Source: Acidobacteriota bacterium
GTDB lineage: Bacteria > Acidobacteriota > Terriglobia > Terriglobales > Acidobacteriaceae
DNA: 8,079 nucleotides
Assembly: GCA_021781255.1 (NCBI GenBank)
Contig: JAJXXG010000877.1
Location: forward strand, 1 to 8,079
Direction of reading: 5' to 3'
The notes under the pieces were generated by a model. It was not told where the DNA came from. It searched no databases and saw only the letters and a program-made list of their open reading frames with translations. Positions 1-6,460 of this stretch are shown piece after piece (position 1 is the first letter of the stretch; each line of letters opens with the position of its first letter). A program made the translations under genes and the position numbers.

Positions 1-79
1 GGAGAAGACAGAAATCCCGGATCGCGAGAGCTTGAGGAAGTTGTGGGCCCTTGTTCAAGCCCATGGCTGGTGGAGATTC

Positions 80-114
80 CCCATTCCTCCGCGGTCGGGA
101 CGCGAAGGAATGGG
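80..114 (-). terminator. Terminator-like hairpin downstream of the beta-barrel gene
   Basis: Arms CCCATTCCT (80-88) and AGGAATGGG (106-114) are perfectly complementary. Inside them CGCG (90-93) pairs with CGCG (101-104) around a 7-nt loop. The one unmatched pair, C89/A105, becomes a G-U pair in minus-strand RNA, giving a continuous 14-bp stem for the transcript of the minus-strand gene that ends at 138, starting 23 nt after its stop codon. No U-tract follows on the minus strand (GAATCTCC). On the plus strand the hairpin is followed by a T-rich stretch (115-128), so termination of a plus-strand gene entering from the left is also possible. Confidence 0.55.
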
Positions 115-137
115 AGTTTCGTGTTTTGCTGCGTGCA

Positions 138-1016
138 CTACCAGCGGATGCCGAGCGTAATGGGAAGCAACTTCGTGTCCGCACTGATGCTCACCGGGCT
201 CAGGCCGTTTGCCGACTGGCTCCTGATCGCCGGCGACAGAACTTCGAGATACCGGACCTCCGCGAAGACCCTCATGCGGCTTTGGCCATACATGCCGCCA
301 AACCGGTGCTGGTAGCCGCCGCCTATGTTAAAGCCGCCCTGGTTCGAGGAAATACTGCCTACCACCTGGTTCGAGGTCCCGCAGGAGTAGTAGTAGTAGA
401 AGAACCCGCAGCTTTGTGTCGGATTAGTGAAGTCCATCACCTTGCGGTAAAAGCCGCCGCCGCCCACGGCATAGACATCGTTGCTCGCCTTGGGAAAGAA
501 ATCGTAGACCGGATCCACCGTGAACGACCAGATGTGATAATGGCCGCCCTGCGCACCCGACTCGGCGATCACCGCGCCCGGTACTTTGTTGTCGAGGAAC
601 TGGTACTCGACGAACGCGGCGAGGTTGCGGTTGATATTAAAGCCGCCGCCAATGAGGAACCCGCCGCCCCAGGTAATGTCGGCCTTATCGCCCGCAGGAG
701 CGCTGGCGCCGCCACCGGCTTCAAAGGTGAATCTATGCCAGAGTCCGTGGTCTCCTCCGCCCTTGTATCCGCCGCCGTTACCGTATTGTCCCGCGGCTGA
801 CCCGCCGGAGCCCGAGGAAGAGGCTAACGGCGCAGGAGCATTGGGCAAAGTGAGCTCGGCATACTCTTGCAAGCCTGCCTGGCTGGACGAGTAGCCGGTG
901 GTGCTGGATTGAACTGGGGAGGTAGACTGCGCACTCGCAACGCAGGCTGCGAGCAGAACCGAAGCCGCTATCGAACTGGCATACCGCATCTGCGGCACCC
1001 ACAGGGGGTACGTCAT
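138..1016 (-). CDS. Outer-membrane beta-barrel protein, acidobacterial type
   Basis: The protein has 292 residues and is predicted to lie in the outer membrane. Residues 11-29 form a signal peptide with a hydrophobic core and a likely signal peptidase I site after ASA (27-29). Residues 30-95 are a low-complexity Ser/Gly/Ala/Pro linker, including a GNGGGYKGGG stretch at 79-88. From about 96 onward alternating hydrophobic/polar strands rich in Gly and aromatics follow (FTFEAGGG, NLAAFVEYQF, YAVGGGGFY, VFAEVRYLEV), and the chain ends in GIRW, the aromatic C-terminus expected of BAM-assembled barrels. The start at 1016 is chosen because AAGGTGG lies 5 nt upstream; an in-frame ATG at 1130 would put 38 residues before the signal peptide. 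Odd points are a LAAC tetrapeptide (22-25) resembling a lipobox, and an FFYYYY cluster (205-210) bracketed by Cys203 and Cys212, perhaps a disulfide-closed loop. Ligand and function are unknown. It diverges from the winged-helix regulator gene. Confidence 0.87.
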   Translation of the reverse strand: MTYPLWVPQMRYASSIAASVLLAACVASAQSTSPVQSSTTGYSSSQAGLQEYAELTLPNAPAPLASSSGSGGSAAGQYGNGGGYKGGGDHGLWHRFTFEAGGGASAPAGDKADITWGGGFLIGGGFNINRNLAAFVEYQFLDNKVPGAVIAESGAQGGHYHIWSFTVDPVYDFFPKASNDVYAVGGGGFYRKVMDFTNPTQSCGFFYYYYSCGTSNQVVGSISSNQGGFNIGGGYQHRFGGMYGQSRMRVFAEVRYLEVLSPAIRSQSANGLSPVSISADTKLLPITLGIRW

Positions 1017-1021
1017 GGCAA

Positions 1022-1028
1022 CCACCTT
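1022..1028 (-). promoter_or_regulatory. Ribosome binding site fixing the beta-barrel start
   Basis: The minus strand reads AAGGTGG here, 5 nt before the ATG at 1016. The other in-frame ATGs at 1130, 1034 and 989 lack a comparably placed purine-rich site, so this decides the start. Confidence 0.7.
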
Positions 1029-1066
1029 AGGCATCAAATTGAGTTCAATGTTTTTGGAAGGAAACC

Positions 1067-1093
1067 CCTCCGAATGAGTTAGATATTCGGAGG
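1067..1093. repeat. Perfect 9-bp inverted repeat, candidate operator or leader hairpin
   Basis: CCTCCGAAT (1067-1075) and ATTCGGAGG (1085-1093) are exact reverse complements separated by GAGTTAGAT. The repeat lies 51 bp upstream of the beta-barrel ATG. As DNA it could bind a dimeric regulator with half-sites about 18 bp apart centre to centre. As minus-strand RNA it would form a stem-loop in the barrel-gene leader, with one arm carrying GGAGG. Confidence 0.6.
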
Positions 1094-1222
1094 CGGCCGT
1101 AGGGTTGCCTGAGCGGGAAAGATTCCCCATATGGTCGAATCAGTTACTCGAAAGGGAGCAATAGGGCCCGGAACCTGCGGCGATACAGCTTTTGGGTGGC
1201 GTTCTTCATGGGATGTGATAGG

Positions 1223-1240
1223 GTTTTCCCTAGGAAAAAC
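1223..1240. repeat. 18-bp near-palindrome, candidate operator
   Basis: GTTTTCCCTAGGAAAAAC is symmetric about the centre of CCTAGG with a single mismatched pair (C1228 against A1235). It lies 182 bp upstream of the preferred regulator start at 1423 and 14 bp upstream of the alternative GTG at 1255. A compact AT-flanked palindrome in the region shared by a DNA-binding protein and its divergent neighbour is a natural candidate for an operator, possibly autoregulatory. No binding evidence is visible beyond the symmetry. Confidence 0.45.
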
Positions 1241-1422
1241 ACTTCACCGTTGCCGTGGTACTCAAGAGCATCGGAAGAACCTCCATTGCCGCTCTTAAGG
1301 CTTTACCTTGCCTCGGATGCACGGATTGCGGATACTTGCTGCTGCCGGAAGCGGATTGCTTTAACGGAAATCAATTCCGCCCGGGCAGGAGCGCAGGATT
1401 TCGCGGAAATGCGTTGGTTTCT

Positions 1423-3204
1423 ATGGGCACCTCTTTGCCGTTGGCAGCCGGTTCGCTGCAGCAAGGGTTCAGGTTTGCGGGGTTCCGGCTTGAAGCCGAT
1501 GGAACGCTCCTTCGAGGGGAGGTGCCGGTGTATTTACCGCCCCGTGAACTGGCAGTGCTGCGCCTGCTGCTGGCGCGCGCCGGCGAGATTGTAAGCCCGC
1601 TGGAGGTGAAACGCGCCCTGTGGGACGAGAAGGATGCTTCCAGCGACACTCTCTCAAGGTGCTTCACATCGCTCCGCGCCAGGCTAGGGCCGGCGGATTG
1701 CATTCAGAGCGTTTACAGGCGCGGGTACCGCATCACCGTCGCTGTCGAACCTGACGGCCCGCCGCCCGGCGGCAAGTTGCCGCGGCTGGCCATTCTTCCC
1801 TTTGCCGCCAGAATCGGCGTTCCCGATTATCTTGGTATGGCTGTCACCGAAGAAGCCATGGAACGGCTGCAAAGCACAAGCTGTGCTGTGGCATCGCTCG
1901 TGGCCCAGGATTCGGTTTTTACCCTGGCCCGGCGCGGGATGGCCGCGCAGGAGATCGGCACGACTCTGCAGGCAGATCTTGTTCTCACTGGCCAGTTGCT
2001 CACCACCCCGGGACACGACCGCCTGCGCGCCGAGATGATCCGCGTCAGAGATGGCGCGCAGCTCTGGGTTGAAGACATGATTGTGGAGCGCGGCCGTATC
2101 GGGGCGCTGACCGCAAAGCTGGTGAACCGCCTTATCTGCCGTCTTCATCTCGGCGGGCTTTCCATCGCAGCCGCTGCCGAGTCCGCAGCACAGGTTGAGT
2201 CTTCTCCTAATCGCCGCGAAGCGAATGAGCTTTTCCTGCGCGCGCATCATGGGTGGCAAACCTTCGAGCGGCACCGGATGCAGGATGCGCTCGGCGACCT
2301 GCTCCGCGCCATCGAACTCGATCCAGCGCTGATGAAGGCCCGCGTGGACCTTGCGAATCTCAGCATCACCCAGGCTATCTACGGCGTCATTTCGCCGGTA
2401 ATCGAGGCGGGCATAGTGCGCCGCGCTGCGGAGCGCATCCCCCTGAGCGCCGCCAACGGCGCTGGCTCCGTTGACGCTCTGCTGCCCTCGCTTGGCTGGG
2501 TCGACTTTCATGTGGACCACAATCTGCTTGCAGCCCTCAAAGCCTTTGCGCGCTCCGCCCATCTGCCCCACGATCCATTGACTACGCGAGCCCGCGCGAT
2601 GTTCGCGCTCAGCCGCCACCGCTTTGGCGAGGCCATCGATCTGCTGCGTGCGGCGATTGTTCTCGATCCGTATGCGCCCTCGCTGCAGGCGCGCCTGGCA
2701 TGGGCTTTGCACCTGGCCGGAGAGGCCGCCGACAGCGTTGCGCAAGCCCGCAAGGCGCTGGAGTTGTTTCCCTGGCACGACGGCGCGCTTCTTTTTGGGG
2801 CCATCATCCTTTCCTATAACGGCAAGGCCACGCGGGCCGTGGAGCTGCGGGATGCGCTGGCCGCACGCTCGCTGCATTTCGATATCAACACCGCTACTTA
2901 CGCCTATGTCCTGGCCTGCGACGGGCGCGCCGATGAGGCCCGCGCGCAGCTCGAGCGGCTGCAATGGCTCAGCCGCGAGCGCTTCGTGCTGAACACGTTA
3001 AATGCCGCTGCCTACGTCGCGCTGGGCGAGCCCGACGCCGCGCTCGCCGAGTTGCGCGTCTCGCTCGAAAACCGCTGTCCCTGGTTCTTCCAGGTGCTCG
3101 CCGACCCGCGCCTCAAGCCGCTCCACGGCCGCCCGGAGTTCGAAGAGATGCGCGCCATTCTCACGGCGATGGAAGCCGGCGCCGAGAGAACCGCAAGAGA
3201 CTAA
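1423..3204 (+). CDS. Winged-helix regulator with TolB-like and TPR domains
   Basis: The 593-residue protein is a predicted one-component transcriptional regulator. Residues 16-106 fit an OmpR/PhoB/CadC-type winged helix: FRFAGFRLEADGTLL, then the LPPRELAVLRLLLARAGEIVS helix region, the recognition-helix segment SSDTLSRCFTSLRARLG and the wing YRRGYRI (98-104). Residues 121-240 resemble the TolB N-terminal/FlgO-like domain (LAILPF, YLGMAVTEE, ADLVLTGQL, LRAEMIRVRDGAQLW). Residues 266-580 are helical TPR-like repeats (ALGDLLRAIELDP, EAIDLLRAAIVLDP, DSVAQARKALELFP), ending in an LADPRLKPLHGRPEF motif typical of this class. There is no receiver domain and no membrane span between winged helix and sensor, unlike CadC, so it should be cytoplasmic. 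An in-frame GTG at 1255 would add 56 residues, but these match nothing expected and no ribosome site precedes it. ATG 1423 itself has only a weak ribosome site (GCGGAAA is 13 nt away; TTG 1414 is closer). The inducer is unknown. The divergent barrel gene is a plausible target. Confidence 0.87.
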   Translation: MGTSLPLAAGSLQQGFRFAGFRLEADGTLLRGEVPVYLPPRELAVLRLLLARAGEIVSPLEVKRALWDEKDASSDTLSRCFTSLRARLGPADCIQSVYRRGYRITVAVEPDGPPPGGKLPRLAILPFAARIGVPDYLGMAVTEEAMERLQSTSCAVASLVAQDSVFTLARRGMAAQEIGTTLQADLVLTGQLLTTPGHDRLRAEMIRVRDGAQLWVEDMIVERGRIGALTAKLVNRLICRLHLGGLSIAAAAESAAQVESSPNRREANELFLRAHHGWQTFERHRMQDALGDLLRAIELDPALMKARVDLANLSITQAIYGVISPVIEAGIVRRAAERIPLSAANGAGSVDALLPSLGWVDFHVDHNLLAALKAFARSAHLPHDPLTTRARAMFALSRHRFGEAIDLLRAAIVLDPYAPSLQARLAWALHLAGEAADSVAQARKALELFPWHDGALLFGAIILSYNGKATRAVELRDALAARSLHFDINTATYAYVLACDGRADEARAQLERLQWLSRERFVLNTLNAAAYVALGEPDAALAELRVSLENRCPWFFQVLADPRLKPLHGRPEFEEMRAILTAMEAGAERTARD

Positions 3205-3318
3205 ACCGACTCCAGAGTTGCTCTGCACAAGGCCCCGCGCCCCATTCAAAAAGCCGCTTCCTAAGTTCATTAAGGACGTCATCTCTCTTGCGCCGGCATG
3301 AGTGCGAAATTGAACTTT
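3205..3318. other. Convergent gap between regulator and synthetase genes
   Basis: These 114 bp separate two convergent stop codons. I see no hairpin with a T-run here and no coding potential that resembles a gene. Only a weak imperfect dyad around CCTAAGTTCATTAAGG (3260-3275) is present. Confidence 0.4.
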
Positions 3319-4857
3319 CTAACTATTCGTTTGATTGGTCGCCTCGCTGAACAGAGTAGTGACCGCCGGCTTCACCACTTTGCCCATGGCGTTGCGAGGA
3401 AGAGCCTCCACGACCAGAAGCCGGGAAGGCAATTTATACGCCGCAAGCAGGTCCCTCGCCCAGGCGCGCAGTGCATCCAAACTGAGCGCCGCGCCAGCCC
3501 GCAAAACCAGAGCGGCGGCAACGCGCTGTCCCCACTCCTCATCGGCCACGCCGACCACAGCACATTCCGCGACGGCAGGATGCTGAAGCAGCACGTCTTC
3601 AATTTCTAACGCGGAAACCTTATGGCCGCCGGTCTTGAGAATATCGATGCTGGTGCGGCCGAGAATACGATAAACTCCATCTTCTCTGGCAGCCGTATCG
3701 CCGGTGCGAAACCAGCCGTCGCGAAAGGCCTCTCGCGTGGCCTCGGGCTTGCCCCAATACTCTGAGAAAACGCCCGGACCGCGCACTTCGATCTCGCCAG
3801 GAACACCTTCGGGCACCGGCTCGCCGTTCTGCCCGCACATCTGAACCTGGACGCCGGGCAACGGAACGCCCACGCTGCCGGGCACGCGCTTGCCGTGCAG
3901 CGGATTGGAAAGAGCCATGCCGATCTCGGTCATGCCGTAGCGTTCCAGCAGAGTGTGACCAGTGATCTTCTTCCAGCGTTCCAGCGTGCTCACTGGAAGC
4001 GCTGCGGAACCGGAGACCATCAAACGCATCCTGCCCGCTGCCTGGCTCAACTCCAGTTGCCGCTGGGCCGGGGCCGTCTCCCAGGCAGCGATGAGACGAA
4101 GATAGACAGTCGGAACAGCCATGAATACTGTCAAAGCGCCGCTGGCGATTCTTTCCCACACGGCTTGGGCGTCGAAGCGCGTCATCATCTCGCAGGCCGC
4201 CCCCGACCAGAGCGCGCACGAGACCACATTGATGATTCCATGAACGTGGTGCAGAGGCAGGCAAAGCAGCGTGCGCTCGCCGGCGTGCCACTCCCAGGCC
4301 TCCACCAGTGTAGAAATCTGTGCGGAGATGTTGGCGTGAGTCGTAACCACTCCCTTGGGCCGGTTCGTGGTGCCGCTGGTAAAGAGAATCATCGCTCGCC
4401 GCTCAACTGCGACATCGGGCAAGGCGGGATTTTGCGAAGCAGGCGGCGCTCCATTTTGAATCGCCTCATAGGCAAGCGAAGCGATATCCTTCGCGGAGGC
4501 AATCGGACCGGCCATTGCTTGAGTAGAGGCATCGAAAACGAATGTCGATGCGCCGGCGTCGCCGAGGTAATACTCCAACTCCGGGCGAGCCGAGCCAGGC
4601 GCCAAAGGAACCGCAATTCCCCCGGCTCGCCAGATTCCCCAAAGGGTTGCGATCCATGGGATTCCAGGCGGCAGGAGAAAGGCCACGCGTTCCTCGCCAA
4701 GATCCGCGCGCCCGGCGAGCAATGCTTTGGCGACGCGCATGGATGCATCGAGGAGTTCGTTATAGGTGCAGGTTCCTCTGGTATCGATGGCGGCCAGGCG
4801 TCCTTGATGGCACTGAGCCTGCGCGATAGGGGGCAGTGGTGCGGGTCGTGAAGTCAC
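3319..4857 (-). CDS. Acyl-CoA synthetase, malonyl-CoA synthetase (MatB/ACSF3)-like
   Basis: This 512-residue class I adenylate-forming enzyme would activate a carboxylic acid with ATP and then transfer the acyl group to CoA. The full motif set is present in order: P-loop TSGTTNRPKG (160-169), the PLHHVHG region (201-207), the acyl-adenylate motif YGMTE (307-311), FRTGD with Asp387, the hinge stretch GRTSIDILKTGG (400-411), and the catalytic C-terminal Lys493 in NAMGK. MTEIGMALSNPL followed by PGSVGVPLPGVQV is characteristic of the MatB/ACSF3 branch, so malonate or methylmalonate is the best guess; another short or dicarboxylic acid cannot be excluded. The start is GTG at 4857: an in-frame TAA lies 12 nt upstream, so no earlier start exists, and the residues after it fit the usual N-terminus. 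The ribosome site is weak, since AGGAAAG is 18 nt away. The gene converges with the regulator and diverges from the MFS gene. Confidence 0.9.
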   Translation of the reverse strand: MTSRPAPLPPIAQAQCHQGRLAAIDTRGTCTYNELLDASMRVAKALLAGRADLGEERVAFLLPPGIPWIATLWGIWRAGGIAVPLAPGSARPELEYYLGDAGASTFVFDASTQAMAGPIASAKDIASLAYEAIQNGAPPASQNPALPDVAVERRAMILFTSGTTNRPKGVVTTHANISAQISTLVEAWEWHAGERTLLCLPLHHVHGIINVVSCALWSGAACEMMTRFDAQAVWERIASGALTVFMAVPTVYLRLIAAWETAPAQRQLELSQAAGRMRLMVSGSAALPVSTLERWKKITGHTLLERYGMTEIGMALSNPLHGKRVPGSVGVPLPGVQVQMCGQNGEPVPEGVPGEIEVRGPGVFSEYWGKPEATREAFRDGWFRTGDTAAREDGVYRILGRTSIDILKTGGHKVSALEIEDVLLQHPAVAECAVVGVADEEWGQRVAAALVLRAGAALSLDALRAWARDLLAAYKLPSRLLVVEALPRNAMGKVVKPAVTTLFSEATNQTNS

Positions 4858-4890
4858 ATGTGGAATTTAATCGATCTTTCCTGCAATGTC

Positions 4891-5003
4891 CATAGCGGAA
4901 CCAGAGGAGATGTGTCCTTGCAATAAGTTGTGAAATGCGGCTCGCTGCGGCGATCCACCTGGCTCGCGTGCTTCCGGGATGCGTCTACTCTGGTTCCGCT
5001 GTG
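4891..5003 (+). repeat. Long imperfect hairpin, 28-bp arms, possible structured RNA or MITE
   Basis: The arms are 4891-4918 and 4976-5003. At their core, AGCGGAACCAGAG (4894-4906) and CTCTGGTTCCGCT (4988-5000) are exact reverse complements. Over all 28 positions I count 22 Watson-Crick pairs, 5 G-T pairs and one mismatch (G4907/A4987). All five G-T pairs are stable G-U only if the plus strand is transcribed; on the minus strand they become A-C mismatches. The 57-nt interior holds a direct repeat GGCTCGC (4939-4945 and 4961-4967). The element lies 158 bp before the MFS ATG and 33 bp before the synthetase GTG. Readings are a plus-strand leader structure or small RNA, or a degenerate miniature inverted-repeat element; no target-site duplication is visible. 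Confidence 0.6.
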
Positions 5004-5150
5004 CCGGCCCGGCTGAAGCGATTTGGCATGATGTAGATCACCCCGCGGCAAGTTACCATTGGAGATGATTGAGGCAGCGCCGGCAAGCTGTGCGGTAAAG
5101 CTTTTGAAGTTCATTGCCATTGGCTTCTGCGTTGCAACGGCACAGACCGA

Positions 5151-5156
5151 GAAGGA
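5151..5156 (+). promoter_or_regulatory. Ribosome binding site fixing the MFS start
   Basis: GAAGGA lies 5 nt before ATG 5162. The in-frame ATG at 5114 has no such site and would add 16 basic, non-membrane residues, so 5162 is preferred. Confidence 0.75.
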
Positions 5157-5161
5157 TTCCG

Positions 5162-6391
5162 ATGAAGCAGGAAGTCAAGTCTGTTTCCGTCCTTGCGCTT
5201 GGGTTCGGCCTGGTAGGCATCGACCGCTACCTGATTACTCCGTTATTCCCTGTCATTGCCCATGACCTTCACCTGGGGTATGGCGATATCGGCACCATCG
5301 CGGGCGCGCTGGCCATTGCATGGAGCATTGCCGCGCTGCTGATGGGCAACCTCTCCGATCACATCGGGCGGCGGCGGGTGCTGGCGGGCGCGCTGATTCT
5401 CTTTGGGCTGCTGATCGGCGCCAGCGGCCTGGCGACCGGATTGATCGGGCTCGTCGCGGTGCGCCTGGTAATGGGCTTTGCGGATGGCGCGTTTACGCCG
5501 GCGAGCATCTCGGCCACTATTGAGGCCTCGCCGCCCGAGCGCCACGGGCGCAACATCGGCATCCAGCAGATGACGCTGACGCTCTTCGGGCTGGGATTTG
5601 CGCCCCTGGCCGTCGCCGGCCTCTTGCACTTCATCAACTGGCGGTTGATCTTCTCGGTGTTTGCGATTCCAGGGTTCATTTTGGCGTGGATGACCTGGCG
5701 CGTGCTGCCCGCCAAGGTGCAGACGGTAAGTAAAGAGCGCAGCAGCTTCGCCGACTGGAAGCTGGTGCTCTCGTATTCGAATATCCGGGTGCTGACGCTG
5801 CTCATGCTCTGCTGCCTGGTGTGCCTGGTGACGACCAGTACCTTTGCGCCGAGCTTTCTGCTCGATCATCTGCATCTCGGCTCGACGGGGATGAGCATCA
5901 TTGTCGCGGCCATCGGGCTGGGCGCGGCTTCTGGCGCGTTGACTCTGCCCTGGATCTCGGACAAGATCGGGCGCAAGCCAGTGATGCTGATCTCGATGGT
6001 GGGCGCCTGCGCGATGCTGTTGCTCTTCGTCAACCTGGGTCCGCACATGGTTCCGCTGTTTGCGGTTCTGTTTATGGTGCAGTTCTTCAACAACGCCATG
6101 ATCACTCTGATCGTGGGGCCGCTCTGCTCAGAGACGGTGCCGCCGGAGCTGATGGCTACTGCGTCGGGCGTGGTGATTGCGGTGGGCGAGCTTTTCGGCG
6201 GGGGCTTTGCCACGGTGATTGCCGGGCAGGCTGCAGAGCGTTTCCGGGCACAAATCGGCATCGGTCGCGTGCTGTATCTTCCCGTAATCGCGCTGGTGGT
6301 GGGCTTTCTGCTGACCCTGCGGCTCAAGGAAACGCTGCCGGCTTCGGTGCGCGCCGCGCGGGCTGGGGCTTTGGAAATTGAGGCCGGTTGA
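5162..6391 (+). CDS. MFS (major facilitator superfamily) transporter
   Basis: This is a 409-residue inner-membrane carrier with about 12 hydrophobic segments in two six-helix halves, separated by the hydrophilic loop at about 182-202 (VLPAKVQTVSKERSSFADWK). MFS motif A follows helix 2 as GNLSDHIGRRRVL (62-74) and recurs in the second half as SDKIGRK (266-272). Acidic/basic residues sit in helix 1 (GIDRYLITPLFP, 19-30), as in many proton-coupled carriers. The length is normal for the family. The substrate cannot be assigned: drug efflux, sugar and organic-acid carriers share these motifs. It diverges from the acyl-CoA synthetase gene, which would fit uptake of an organic acid, but that is context only. 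The trmO-like gene follows 69 bp later on the same strand and could be co-transcribed. Confidence 0.9.
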   Translation: MKQEVKSVSVLALGFGLVGIDRYLITPLFPVIAHDLHLGYGDIGTIAGALAIAWSIAALLMGNLSDHIGRRRVLAGALILFGLLIGASGLATGLIGLVAVRLVMGFADGAFTPASISATIEASPPERHGRNIGIQQMTLTLFGLGFAPLAVAGLLHFINWRLIFSVFAIPGFILAWMTWRVLPAKVQTVSKERSSFADWKLVLSYSNIRVLTLLMLCCLVCLVTTSTFAPSFLLDHLHLGSTGMSIIVAAIGLGAASGALTLPWISDKIGRKPVMLISMVGACAMLLLFVNLGPHMVPLFAVLFMVQFFNNAMITLIVGPLCSETVPPELMATASGVVIAVGELFGGGFATVIAGQAAERFRAQIGIGRVLYLPVIALVVGFLLTLRLKETLPASVRAARAGALEIEAG

Positions 6392-6460
6392 TCTTGAGTT
6401 CTTGCGCAAATTGGGTGAACCGTAGCTGAAACTCTGCTTACGGGACGACTGGGGTCTGTG

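Larger units (their letters stand above)
1017..1422. promoter_or_regulatory. Divergent control region between the barrel and regulator genes
   Basis: This 406-bp stretch lies between two divergent starts and holds no convincing gene of its own, apart from a possible in-frame N-terminal extension of the regulator starting at GTG 1255. It contains a perfect 9-bp inverted repeat at 1067-1093 and an 18-bp near-palindrome at 1223-1240, described separately, plus a short GGGAA-N3-TTCCC repeat at 1115-1127. I could not identify a convincing -35/-10 pair for either gene by eye. Confidence 0.5.
4858..5161. promoter_or_regulatory. Divergent control region between synthetase and MFS genes
   Basis: This 304-bp stretch between two divergent starts must carry the promoters of both genes, though no clear sigma-70 pair stands out. 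Its dominant feature is the long inverted repeat at 4891-5003, described separately. An 88-codon minus-strand frame (5120-4854) that overlaps the synthetase start as ATGTGA has no recognisable protein character and is not called. Confidence 0.5.

Noticed and set aside
1..160. Open reading frames through the left edge, including a plus frame from base 2 to a TAA at 158-160 and a minus ATG at 64 open to the edge
   Set aside because: The plus frame runs through the hairpin and the barrel gene tail. The minus ATG lacks a good ribosome site and shows only about 20 residues with no recognisable feature.
51..800. 249-codon plus-strand frame
   Set aside because: It is antisense to the barrel gene, which has a signal peptide, strand pattern and C-terminal signature. 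The plus frame has no domain character.
1255..1422. N-terminal extension of the regulator with a CLGCTDC cysteine cluster
   Set aside because: The cluster resembles a metal site, but it precedes the normal winged-helix start, has no ribosome site, and would extend the gene through probable control DNA.
1684..2964. 426-codon minus-strand frame
   Set aside because: It is a GC-rich antisense shadow of the regulator gene, with no recognisable protein features.
4854..5120. 88-codon minus-strand frame overlapping the synthetase start as ATGTGA
   Set aside because: The overlap looks like translational coupling, but the protein has no family character and the frame runs through the 4891-5003 hairpin. 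It is probably chance.
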